From Proteromonas lacertae (lineage: Eukaryota; Sar; Bigyra; Opalinata; Proteromonadidae), in the NCBI GenBank assembly GCA_002245135.1, contig NGBS01000066.1, positions 1 through 30,555 on the forward strand: DNA of 30,555 bases. The letters are read 5' to 3'. Made by a program: the position numbers and the translations under genes. Below the pieces are notes generated by a model that was not told where the DNA came from, ran no database searches, and worked only from the letters and a program-made list of their open reading frames with translations. Numbering within the stretch: position 1 is the first letter of the stretch; every line of letters starts with the position of its first letter. Shown one piece after another: positions 12,801-24,728 of the stretch.

Positions 12801-13351
12801 ATGTATTACCTACTGAACTACCAAGATTATTAAATGAAAATGTAAGAATATTAGATAATCCAGTTGTTTATCCATATGCTGTTGATGTTGATCATTGGGA
12901 AACATTAACTACATCTTCAGATCCTCAATCAATTACTGTTTCATTCCCTACAACTGCTAATAGTATTAATAAATTGAGAGAATGTAGTGGTGTTGGAACA
13001 TGTGATAGAGAAAGTGGTGTATGTAATTGTTATAATGGATTTACTGGTTCAGCTTGTGAAAGAATGGATTGTCCAAATAACTGTAATAATCATGGAAAAT
13101 GTTTGAAAATCAATGATATAATGAAAATAATTCCATCTAATGTGTTTGGATTTGATAGTGAAAAGATATATGGATGTAAATGTGATAATGGATATAGAGG
13201 AGCAGATTGTTCATTAAAAGAATGTCCAAGTGAAGGTGATAAAGAAAGAGATTGTAGTAATCATGGTATTTGTAATTATAGTGATGGAAGTTGTAAATGT
13301 TTTGATGGTTATTATGGTGAAGGTTGTCAATTCACTGTTGGACAATCATAA
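6866..13351 (+). CDS. large secreted EGF protein with nine ~200-residue cysteine modules
   Basis: Two exons (6866-7040 and 7092-13351) with a 51-bp intron splitting an Arg codon; 2144 residues. The ATG at 6866 starts a clear signal peptide (MKTNKVLFSLFLCISLSMGA) followed directly by an EGF-like domain (CPNGCSGHGRCKGDVCEC). Three EGF-like domains close the protein at about residues 2020-2140 (CSGVGTCDRESGVCNC, CPNNCNNHGKC, CSNHGICNYSDGSCKC). Between them are nine tandem modules of about 200 residues. Each contains a D(L/Y/I)S core, at residues about 178, 374, 581, 783, 1002, 1196, 1396, 1591 and 1785. Most modules follow the core with a cysteine pair, a hydrophobic strand and (M/I)K, then F-x-C, and end with a C-x-LL or CHLL segment and an SDYAK-like motif. 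I recognise no named domain in the modules. No membrane segment or lipid-anchor signal follows the last EGF domain, so the product is probably secreted or held extracellularly by binding. The EGF style recalls oomycete tenascin-like proteins. The frame is intact over 6.2 kb. Confidence 0.85.
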
Positions 13352-13443
13352 AAACAATGAAATATTCATTATTATTTAGAAAAGTGTAAGAAATAACAAA
13401 AAAGAATAAAAAAAATAATATCAATACTTTTCTAATTATTGTT
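13352..13443. terminator. shared 3' region of convergent EGF-protein and URB1 genes, with stem-loop
   Basis: Only 92 bp separate the two stop codons. The gap is A-rich on the + strand and holds a perfect 10-bp inverted repeat, TTAGAAAAGT at 13376-13385 and ACTTTTCTAA at 13426-13435. A transcript from either strand would fold the same stem, so it may mark both 3' ends. Function is inferred. Confidence 0.35.
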
Positions 13444-16400
13444 TTATTTTGGTTTAATAAAAAGTTTGAAAAACTCATCAAATTCTGTTTCACTTTTGAT
13501 TATTTCATTCTTATACAACAACTCTATCTCTTCAGAATGTTTCTCTAATTCATTGAATGGTAAAAATGTTAAGAAATTCAATATTTTACAACACAATTCT
13601 TTATCATTCTTCAATTCCATCAATATATCTTCATTCTGAAAACTATACATCACAAACATACAAATTGAATTTAATATTTCATCACTATTATCTACTGTAA
13701 AATGATTAAATATAAATTTGATAAATGAATAATAAACTTCATATGATATTGCTTTTGGACGAATATAACAGATTGTTTTTATTAACTGAATAATGGTGGA
13801 ATTATTATTATAATCATATTTTATATTATCTATTAATGGAAAGTCAATTGCAACATCTGAAAACATATTCTCATTTTCATTCATATTCATATTCATATTC
13901 TCAACTTCTTTTTCTTTCTTTCTTTCTTTTTCTTCTCCCTTTTCATCATCATCATTATTTAACAATAATGAATGATTATTATTGATTATTTTGATTAAAT
14001 CATCAACAATTATACTCATTGTAAACCACAATGATTCTTTAAAATTGGTTAATTTCATTGAAAATGTTTGACTAACAATATATAATGTATTGATAAATAA
14101 CTTCATCATTTTCTTCAATTCAATACTATCACAATTATTACTAGATAAATTCATAACAATAATAGAAAATTTCTTTACAAAAATTTCTCCAATATTTATA
14201 TAATCAATACAAAGTGGTAATAACATAGCATTTTTACTTTCCAATTTCTCAAATATATTATTGATAATATAAACAATACCATTTAAAAACAATATTGATC
14301 TTGAATTATACATTAAAACATTAGAGATCCAACTCCATAATAATCCACTATTATATAAATTAATAATATTATTTTCATTATTAACACATCTTTTCAATAT
14401 TCTAAGTATCAATAATCGAGTATAATTATCAGCTAAATTACTGTCAAAATAGGAAAACATTACCATAAATATATGCCTTCTCAAGCAAATATCATAATCT
14501 ATTTCACTTTCAATACTTTTTAATATATTTCTCATTATCCAACTCCTTTCACTTTTATAATTCTCATTTCCACTGTTAAATAATGAATAAAACATTGGAA
14601 CATCTTTTAAATCAATATTTGGACGACTTATTAAGAATTTATTGATGGGTTTATATAAGTGATGGTTAGGTCTTTGTAATATATTTAATGCTTCAAATAG
14701 AAATATAGTTATTGTTGTTGGAATATATTGACATGATTCTGTTATTGAATTCTTTAATGATTTTAATAAACACAAAACTTCTAATTTTTCATTGAATTTT
14801 GATGTTTCAATGATATTGAAATATAATGATAAGAATCGATAACTTAGTTTTCTTATTTCTATTTCATTACTTGACATATTACAAATAACATATCCAAGAT
14901 AATTACTACTTACATAATTCTTAGGATTAACTTGAGAAACTGAACTTAATGAATAACACAACAATTCTAATAAATATTTTGAATTATAAATTGATTTTCT
15001 CATTTCGTAGTTATTTTTAGTTGTATTTGACTCAATATATTCAATTTCATTATTTTCATTGAGTTTTATGCAGTTTATATACTCAACTGATTGTCTTATT
15101 CTTATTGGATCGTTGATGTTATATATCCATGACATATTCACATTTAATGATTCTTTACTGTATAATAAATCAATATATTGATTATATCGATATTCTATAC
15201 TTTGAATATTTACTTTACTTTTCGTTTTGAAGTATTCTACAAACTGGTAAATCATCAAATCTTTCTCTGTAACTGACAAATTATAATATTTTAATATTTC
15301 TACTAAATCATCTTGAATTGGTTCTATCGATGAATGTTTTATTAAATATAATACTAATTTCAAATAAATGGATTGTATTTTATCATTTTCTTCATTATTC
15401 TTTATTAGTAACAGTGTTTTTGTCTTATCACCCCTTAGTAAGTCATATCCAATTGATTTATAATCGATTTTATCATGTTCTATTGTTTTTAAATAATTGT
15501 ATATTGTTTTATATATCTCTTCTTCCTCTTCTTCTTCTTTACTGTTATTATTACAGCTAATATTGATTATTGATTGTGATATAAACTCATTATATTTAAC
15601 TAATAATTCATAATCATTTATCAATATTTCTTTATATTTATCAATGGTTAAATTGTCTTTGATTATTTCTAACAGTTTATATTTCATTTTTATATCTTCT
15701 TCTGTATAAGATATTATTCTTTCAATCACTTCTTTGATTATTATTTCATCCATTTCTTCATCTATTAGAAACACTATTAAAACCAATTTATCCATATTGA
15801 TATGAGTATTATTCTGATTTAATTGAGTTTTTATCCATTTTTTACTCTCTTTTTTATTCATTAACTCTTCATAGTTAGTTATATATTTCAATGTAATAAC
15901 TAAACTATCATACTCTTTTTCTTCTTTAATAAGGATTTTAAAACCGTATAGGTATTTAACAATGATAGTATGAAATAGGTTGATTAGTTGATTGGATGAT
16001 AATTTGGGATAAATACTCCATAAATAACCAATTTTCAACTCCAAATCTTCATTTGATTTATTCACTAATTCATTCACTAAATAATTAATCAAATAATTCT
16101 TGCAATAGGAATAATGAATATAAATATTGAAAAAATCTATAATCTCTTTTGAATTATCTTCATTTAATAATAGCAATAGTTTATTCAAATGATTTTCATT
16201 AAAATATTTGAAAAATTCAATGAAATCATTTGATTCTATTCTCTTTATTTCCTCTTTAAATAATTTGGGGATTATTTTAATATAATATTTATCATTTATA
16301 CTTTTGTTATTATTATTATTTGTAATTAACCTCAATATAGAAAATGGTTCAGAAATATGAATATTTTCATAACATAACATAAATAAATCAATCTCAGATA

Positions 16401-19400
16401 ATACTTTCTTTTCCTTTATAATTGAAGTAATAATATTGGATATTGTATTAGATAAAGATTGATTGATTGGCAAATAGAATAATAACAATAAAAAACTATT
16501 CTCATTCAATGATGTAAAGGTATTTATTATTTGATTTATCCATTCATTTGATAAATTTTCATTGTCTTTATTCTTTTCATAAATATAATATATTAATATG
16601 ATAGAATAAGAATGAATTATTGATATATTATCATTGTCATTATTTTCAAATAATTTGGTTATAAAATTGATTATATAATGTGTAGATTCGATTGATTCAA
16701 AACATATTGTGTATAATATCTCAAACATACTCCACATGGTTTGATACTGGTTTGTCAGTTCAGTTATTTTCTTGATTATCAAAGGAATTAGTATTGTATA
16801 TTCATTCTCTATTACATCCTTATTTAATAATCTTTTGTATAAATAACCAAATATTATATTATTATCTATATAATACTTATCATTATTAACCATAAATGAA
16901 TCTGATAACAATATAAACAATGGAATTGAGTTTAAATATTTCAATAACTCATTATTGTTATTTCCTATACATTTGATTATACTTTCATCACTCCAAATTG
17001 AGGATTTGTTCTTACATTTATAATTTATCAATATATTATTATCATTTCCCTCTATTTCCATCTCATTATTGTTATTATTAAACTCATTTTCACCATCATT
17101 AAATTGAAATTTTATTAACTCAAATCTACTTGGTATTTTCATATTATCTTCATTATATTTATCTCTATAAATCACTTTCAATATTTCCTTATCATATAAA
17201 CAATCTACAATAAACTTAAACTGATTTATATCATCATATATTATTGACAAATTATTGATCATATAACAGAAATACTTCTCAAATTCAACTGAATATTTTG
17301 TAATTAGTAAATAAACACCAGAATATAACATGAAATAATTATCATCAATTTCATTTTTACTCTTTAAATATTCATATATATAATTAATATATTCGCCATA
17401 AACTATCGTGCTTTGCAATATCTCAATGAAATAGTTGATATTATTATCATTTAAACTATTTATCCATATATTAAAATAACATTCATTTTCTTCATTATTA
17501 TTATTGTTCAATAATATTTCACTGTTTGAACATAAATTATAAAGAAATTGATTGATCATTCTTTTGATCTTTATATCACTTTTATCATTGATATATGTCA
17601 ATAATAAAGATTTTATACTTTCAGTAGATAATTTAGTTTCGTTAAACCAATATTGTGGTAATGGATTAACGGTATTGATTAACCTCAAAATAGGATATTG
17701 TAATATAGATGGATAATTTTTAAAATCACTATTAATCAACTTATTCAACTGTAAATTTGTCTTTATTAATAATGGTGGTAAAACGGTAATATATTTATAA
17801 ATAATATCATATATTCCACTATGTAATAATACTGTCTTTTTATCATTCAAATTTAGTGGAAAGTAATTTCTAATGGATAATATTACTTGAGGATCAGGTA
17901 AATACTGTATAAAATTGTCAATTATTTCACTATACTTTGAATATAATACATTTTCACTAGCTGGAGTGTATGGTGAAGCATAAACAATAGAATTTGAAAT
18001 AATATTCTTCACTTGTGATAATATATTTTCTATCACTTTCATTATACATTTTAATAATTCTAATATGTTATATTCTATCAAACTTATCTTTGATAAAATA
18101 CAATTTGAAATAATTGATTTATTGACAGAAATAGGAAATAATTGAATAATGTAATTACAATAATCAAATTGATTATTCACACTCTTTTCAATAACAAAAT
18201 TTTGACTGAAATACTTTGATAATTTCGGTTTTAGGTTGATTAATTCCATCAAATAGTGACAGGTAGATATCCATTTTAAAGTTAATCTTGGTGACATATT
18301 CATTGATAATAACTGCATGTTATAATGAATAATATAATCAGGAAATGTCCTTAATAACATTAAAACTAATGATTTTTGTAATGGATCAATAAGTGGTTGA
18401 GAATTCTTTAATATTTTCATTATTGGATCATTTATATTGATTACTGGTAAATTATGATTATCATAACTTACTGTAAATATCTTACTGTCATTATTACACA
18501 GTAAACTGATCAAATACTTGTGGACGAACTTTCTTAATTTATTATATGACGAACTATATAACACTAACATCACTTCAATATTTTGAATATTGGTGATTAA
18601 TGCTTTGATTTTATTGGATAATGATTGATTCATTATAACTTTATTATGGATTGTTTGTAATATTGAATAGGTAAATGTTGTTGGATCTTTATGGATATAC
18701 TGAAAAAATGATTTGAATAAGTCTTTGTTGGATTTGAATGTAACACCCACTAATTCTGGACAATTTGATATTAAATTGATTATAAACTGCATACAGTTGT
18801 GACGAACTTGGATTTGAATGTTTTTAACACCTGCTATTAAGGATTTGATAAGGATTTTGGTGTGATATGGTGTTATTTTGGATAATATCTTTGAAGAAGT
18901 GTAACTACCTTGTTTTGCTACTGATGATAATACCATATATATTGAATTAGCTAATTCAAGATGATCTAATGACAATAATTCTAATACTGATGATAAACAC
19001 TGTTTTAGAAAGTATTATTGGATTAAGAAAATGCTACTTTAGCAAAATTAGTATAAAAAATGATATTTTATTACACAGAGGACCACTAATTTCTTTTGAT
19101 ACACGAAATATGATAGTATTCATAGCAGAAATCACATATTGAAGTTCTTTTTGATTATTTAAACCCTATAGAATAAATTATTATCTATATATACAGATGT
19201 GAAATCATTAAATAAACGAAATACTTCATGACATTCTGGTGATGATTCTATGTATTTGTTTAATAACTCAGATTTCTTGCTTTCTTTGAATTCTTCATTC
19301 ACTGTAGTGATGAATTCATTCAAACCTATTGCATTATAATATTTTTCTATTCTATACCATCATCTATCTTCTGAAGATCTTCAGAATTACAGCATTCAAT

Positions 19401-19418
19401 AAATTTCTCTAAATTCAT
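13444..19418 (-). CDS. URB1: URB1/Npa1-type nucleolar 60S pre-ribosome factor
   Basis: URB1 (yeast Npa1) is a large nucleolar alpha-helical-repeat scaffold of early pre-60S particles. Exons on the minus strand: 19418-19358, 19325-19195, 19165-19038, 18999-13444; introns of 32, 29 and 38 bp; about 1958 residues. The N-terminal third matches the URB1 N-terminal domain in order and spacing (conserved VRHNCMQFIINLI and ILQTIHNKVIMN segments). The C-terminal quarter matches the NopRA1-type domain very well: SSNYLGYVICNMSSNEIEIR, then HHLYKPINKFLISRPNIDLK and VPMFYSLFN, then RRHIFMVMFSYFD. The middle is N- and I-rich and poorly conserved, as usual for this family. Exon 3 needs one more base in the A6 run at 19055-19060 (+ strand) to join exon 4 in frame; with it, the peptide through this joint lines up with known URB1. 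The third intron is also atypical (GTAGC donor, CAG acceptor). Identity is secure; the exon 3 end is not. Confidence 0.88.
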
Positions 19419-19493
19419 AGAAAAATCAACCAAAATGATAAATTATAAGTTTGGCTTGAGTTTTAAAAAGAATTAGAATATCTCACTAAATCA
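19419..19493. promoter_or_regulatory. 75-bp divergent promoter region, URB1 / ZCCHC8
   Basis: The two start codons face away from each other with 75 bp between them, so both 5' leaders and core promoters must fit here or overlap coding sequence. The stretch is A-rich, with no convincing TATA element or other motif I can name. Co-regulation is plausible but inferred from spacing alone. Confidence 0.4.
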
Positions 19494-21181
19494 ATGGACC
19501 AAGCAAATATAATTGAGATAAGTGATGAACATGAGTCAGAAGATGTGAGGCAAGATGTTCCAAATGAAACTAACAATAATAATGTTGAAGTTGAAGTAGT
19601 ACCTCAAACGCAGGAACCAGAATTAGAGATTCCAGATATTGAAGAAATAGAAGATGCAACACCCGATAATAAGAATGTTTCACTCACTATCAGTTTTGAG
19701 AATGTCAACAGAGACTTGGTTGATGTATTACAGAACTTCATAAACTCAAATTTTGAAACATATGAAAAGAAGAAAACACACAGTATAACAGCAACAGTGA
19801 CATATTATCCCGATTTTTGTATTGACACAGTTCCAAAGGAACAAGATGAATTTACAACACACCAAGCCATATACGATGTATTTTCTAAAATAAACGATGA
19901 TACAACCAGTAAAACAATTGCTAGAAAAAGAAAACGTGATATGAGTTGTTGGAATTGTGGATCAAGTGAACATCAAGTTTACGATTGTCCTTTTGTATAT
20001 TATTAATATTTAAAATATTCAATGATATATATATATATATAATAGGATAAAAACGAAACAACAATCGAAAAGAATAGAAAATCATTTGTAGAATCAAAAG
20101 AAATGAAAAAATCAACTCCTCAAAAACCAACATTAAGATATTATGAAGAAGAAATAAAAAGTGAAAAAGGATTTGAACATTTATTAGCTGGAGAGATCAT
20201 ACCTGAATTAAGAAATGCTTTAAGAGTAACAGATGATAAAGATATCCCTTATTTAAGTAGATTTCAAGTGTTAGGATATCCACCAGCATATATAAAAGGA
20301 AATAATTTCAATATAGAGAATAGCAGTGATGAAGAAGATAATAATAAAAATGATAAAAATACAATAATCTTAGTAGAAAATGAAGATGACCATATTAAAG
20401 TGGATTTATTAGATAAAAAGAAGGAAGAAAATGAAGATAATAATATCAGCAGTAAAGATGATAAAGATGAAGATAGTGAGAACAGTAAAATCACTAAGGA
20501 AATACATCACTTCCCAAGATGTACATGTAATAAAGATTTAACCATAAATTATCCATGTATATATTATGTGTAATATATATTCAAATAGATTTTAAGAATG
20601 TTTGTCTAAAACATAACCCAATAGTTGAATATGAACCACCTGCAATAATTGAATTAAAGACTTATACAAATATGAGAAATAATAATAATAATAATAATAA
20701 TAGTCATTATAGAGATAGAAGACCTTATAATAATAATAATAACAGACAACTATCACAACCTCCTCCTCCTGCTCCTTATTATTATTATAATCAACCACCA
20801 ATACCATATAATTATGATATTATTAATAACAATAATGAAATTCCATTATATAATAATCAATATCCAAACTATCCATTACCTCCAACTAATTATAATATTA
20901 ACACTGCTATTCCTACACAACCTCCTTATTATAATGATTATAACTATCAACAACCAACACCTGTACAACAACCTGTACAACAACCTGTACAATCAGATTA
21001 TTATTATCCTTATGAAAATCCTCAATATACGAATTATGATAAATATTATGATTATAATGATAGAAATCATCATAGTCATAGTCATAGTTATAGTAGACAT
21101 AACCACAGTCATAGCCATCACCACCACCATTATGATGATGATGATAGACATTATAAAAAATCTAGAAGGGATGATTATTAA
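19494..21181 (+). CDS. ZCCHC8-like zinc-knuckle and PSP-domain protein (nuclear RNA exosome adaptor family)
   Basis: Three exons: 19494-19994, 20046-20556, 20589-21181. The introns are 51 and 32 bp; 534 residues. The first ~75 residues are acidic. A CCHC zinc knuckle is formed by Cys152, Cys155, His160 and Cys165 (CWNCGSSEHQVYDC), directly before intron 1. Past the intron, IEKNRKSF and then a PSP domain (about residues 217-250: GEIIPELRNAL, IPYLSRFQVLGYPPAYI) reproduce the knuckle-to-PSP order and spacing of ZCCHC8. In animals ZCCHC8 bridges MTR4 and RBM7 in the NEXT complex, which feeds nuclear transcripts to the RNA exosome. After the PSP domain come an acidic stretch and a long low-complexity tail: poly-Asn, Pro/Tyr-rich, a triple QQPVQ repeat near 20960-20995, and a His/Ser-rich end with eight-residue HSHSHS-type runs. 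Yeast-type PSP proteins of the SF3b complex lack the knuckle, so ZCCHC8 is preferred. Partners are not visible here. Confidence 0.82.
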
Positions 21182-21439
21182 ATAATAAATTATATATATA
21201 TGCATTATGTTGTTTAGTTGAATCAATCTTACATCTTGAATAATTTTTAAAAAATCTATAAATATGAGTGAGCTATCAAATAATGTATATTTTGCAGTAT
21301 GTACATATCCATATAACAGTGTGTATATATAGATAATGTAATTCATGATTTATTCTGTTTTAAACCTGCAACAATGCAAAATCACATATTCTTTATGTAA
21401 AACAAATAAAGCAATTAGAAAATAACCATTACTTAACTT
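21182..21439. other. intergenic gap between convergent ZCCHC8-like and CUL3 genes
   Basis: 258 bp holding the two 3' ends. An AATAAA-like element lies just after the first stop (AATAATAAATTA, from 21181). On the minus strand I see T- and A-rich sequence but no clear hairpin. Open frames here are short and low-complexity; I see no gene. Confidence 0.5.
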
Positions 21440-23726
21440 TTAAGCTACATAATAGAACATATCCTGATTATTCTGATCCCTTCTGATATACTCTCTTTCA
21501 ATCAAATTCTCAATTCTTGTCTTAATTTCAGATGAATTTGGCTTATAAATATCTTTCAACATTCTAATGATTTGAGCTTCTAAATCTACTTTTGATAGTT
21601 GGTTATGAGTTTTCATAATACGTACAATACAACTATCCAATTGATTCTTTCTCAATAACAATATATCTTCAGGTTGTTTATTTGTATTTACTTTTAATTT
21701 TAACTTTGCTTGAGAAATAGTCAAGTTTATTTTATTCGTTTTGAAATCTTTATTAAATTTCAATATATCCTTTTCATCTAGTTTCTTACTAATTGTTCCA
21801 CCAGAACTAGTACCACCTACTTTAATTAAAAATTGCTCTTTTCTGAACAATAATGGAGATAAATGTGAAAATAATACTTTTTGAGGAATATTCAATTTTG
21901 ATGCAATTTCACTAACACTTAAGCTGTCATAAGTATTAAATAACAACAGAATAAAGCTTTGAATAACACTTACAGTCAATATTAATGGACTATTTTTGAT
22001 TCTTATTACACAATTCCCTTCGCTCATTATCCAAGTTAATATTTTACGAGGTTGCATTAAACTATATAAATGATTTACATTTTTCATTACATTCTCAAAT
22101 TCTATTGGTAAATTACATTTTTCATAATTATCCAATGGCCATATACCTTGAGCCAACGGTAACATGGTAATTTCAAATGGTAACTTTTTCGAAATGGAAG
22201 AATCTGCTTTAATTTTAGAAGTTATTAATGATCTTTGTTCCAAACCAGTATTATAATCAGTAAATAATTTCTCTAAGTTTTCAGTGTATTGAGGATACAT
22301 TATTTCTTTTAATTTTGTTAATATATATCTCTCATGTTCCTCTCGATTGATTTTAGCATCTAATATTCTACGAATTAAAGTCTTTTCATATGCTGTTTTA
22401 AAATAATCTTTATTAGGAATTAATTGGAAAATATTCAATGATTGGTTGATCACTTCTCTAAATGGTTGTTCTTCTATATTTTCTCTCAGTTTTGTATCTA
22501 AATAAACAGATAAGCAATCACAAGGAGCAAATTCTTGTTGTAATGTATCTCTTATTACTGATTTTATTAATTCATGAAAATCAATTGAATCTTGAAAAGC
22601 TGAACTGACCATTGTATCATTACTTATATAGAAATTTACTAAATTTTGAGTCCATTCTACTGGTTCAATTGTAGTTTGTTTTAATAATGCTAATATATTG
22701 GATTTGATATATTCACTGAATTTGTTTTTGAGATTTAACAAGGCCGTTGGAACATCTTTGAATAGGGTATAGAGACGGTTTAAATTGGAATATAAATGAT
22801 TATTAACCATGAAGAGAAATCCACCATTTTCAGTCTATTATATATTTATTAAAATTATAAAATTTATTTATTTATATATATATACTTCTAGTAAATGTAA
22901 AGAGTGATTTTCTATCACTTCTTCTTTCACTATTTTCTTCAATTCAAAGGCAGTATTTTCATATAAAAATGAACAATATTCATTCTCCGTCTCTAACCAA
23001 TTAAAAGCTAAATTCACATAACTGGAAGCATCTAATTGGCCAATTTGAATTGCTGAAGTGTCATGGTAATAAGTACGACTTCTTGATAGGAATAATGGTT
23101 CAAATATAGTGATATAAAGTGAGTCAATTTCTATACCTAAATCTACTAACATTCTGACTAGACTATTTAGATTGTCTAATAGTATTTTAGATCCATGACC
23201 TTCTCTATCATCAATAAAACTCTCTACAATTCTGGGAATGATTGATGATAGGTTTTCATCCTTTAACACTAATTCTGAAAATAATTGTAAGCCTAGTTGG
23301 AATGATGTCTTTTCATTTGTCAATTTTACGTGATGACGATCCTATTATGTATATTAGATTTAATTAGAATACATAGTACATCAATATATCTTTAACTGTG
23401 TTTAATGCTTCATAAAATTTGTTCCATTCTACTATAAGTTCATTTAATAATTGGTCTTCAGGACAAGATTTCAATTTTTCTAAATGGTCTTTGATATTGG
23501 TTGTTAGAACTTCTTTTAATCCTCTACTCAACTCTTCGCCATGTTTATGTGTTACTAAATTATAACTTTTACGATATAAGTTTTCAAAACTCATTTGAGA
23601 GGATCTTCTATGAAATATTCCAGTTATAGCATCTTGTAATGTTTCAATCGATGCTTTGACATCTTCATCTGTCATTCGTTGATTACGAACTGACCCTTTT
23701 GTTATAAATCCAGATTTAGGAAACAT
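21440..23726 (-). CDS. CUL3: cullin-3
   Basis: Cullin-3 is the scaffold of BTB-adaptor RING ubiquitin ligases: its N-terminus holds the BTB substrate receptor, its C-terminus holds RBX1 and is activated by NEDD8. Minus-strand exons 23726-23373, 23341-22886 and 22834-21440, with introns of 31 and 51 bp, give 734 residues, close to the 768 of human CUL3. The N-terminal helices match CUL3 best: SFENLYRKSYNLVTHKHGEE followed by LSRGLKEVLT, then ILMYYDRHHV across the first splice. The second splice restores a TENGGFLFMVNNHL segment equivalent to the cullin ENSGLVHML region. The winged-helix end carries IVRIMK with the likely neddylation Lys678, then IENLIEREYI and the terminal YYVA. All parts are present and the frame is clean. 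Other cullins fit the N-terminus less well. Confidence 0.92.
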
Positions 23727-23825
23727 TTAAAATTTGAAAACAATTGAATATAAATTCGTTTCTTTCATCTCTCAAACTTACTTCAAGTTTCAATTTTCAT
23801 TTTAGTGTGTTTTTCTGTGTTATAG
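23727..23825. promoter_or_regulatory. 99-bp divergent promoter region, CUL3 / kinase-LRR gene
   Basis: Start codons of the two divergent genes are 99 bp apart. The stretch is T-rich on the + strand towards the kinase gene. No named element is visible; the promoter role is inferred from position. Confidence 0.35.
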
Positions 23826-24691
23826 ATGGGTCAAAAACAGTTCAAAGCAAATGCACCTATTTTACCAGAACAATACGAAGTATGTTAACAATATAAGTAT
23901 ATTTTGTAATATAGGTTGTTGACATTAGTCAACGTTTTACTTCTATCTATAAAGTAAAAAATCAGAAAACTGATAGTGAAGAAATTATGAAAGTGATATA
24001 CATTAAAAATATCCGACAAGAAGATTTCCTTCCATTTGTGGCTGTATTGAAGAAAATGCCATTGTTATACACTGAAAACATTACTCAATACACATTGTTA
24101 CACCGAACAGACGAATATCTTGTATATACGATGCCAGAGTATGAATCTTCACTTTTTTCTCTACACAATGAACTAGTCGCTTTGCCATTCTCAGGATCAA
24201 AAATATTATATGAAGTAGCTTAATGCTGTATCAATATTTCATGATAATAATATTATTAATGGAAATATAAAACCAACAAATATTCTACTCTCAATCGATC
24301 ATCATTATTATTTATCAGATTATTGTTTGAATATGATGTATTTGAATTTAACTAAAGAACAACAAGAGAATGAATTATTTCAACCATTTAATATATATAA
24401 TATTAATTACATAAGTCCTGAAATGTTGAGTGAAAAAGAATATACATTTTCTACTGATATTTGGAGTTTAGGATGTGTATTAATATTTCTATTAACTGGG
24501 AAAAAATCCATTTGGTAGTGAATCTATTGAAGATACAAAAAGAAGAATAATGAAATGTGATTGGATATTACCAGATTCTCCAATTGACGAATTATATTCT
24601 ACAATTATAATGTCAACAATGTGTATAAATAAAAATGAAAGAAAAAATATCGAAGAAATAAGAACAATATTGAGATTTAAAGATAATATGA

Positions 24692-24728
<37 letters not shown>

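Noticed and set aside
20592-21346. Long open frames opposite or overlapping the ZCCHC8-like tail
   Set aside because: They are shadows of A+T-rich low-complexity codons (poly-Ile, Met, Tyr) with no domain; the spliced + strand frame explains the region.
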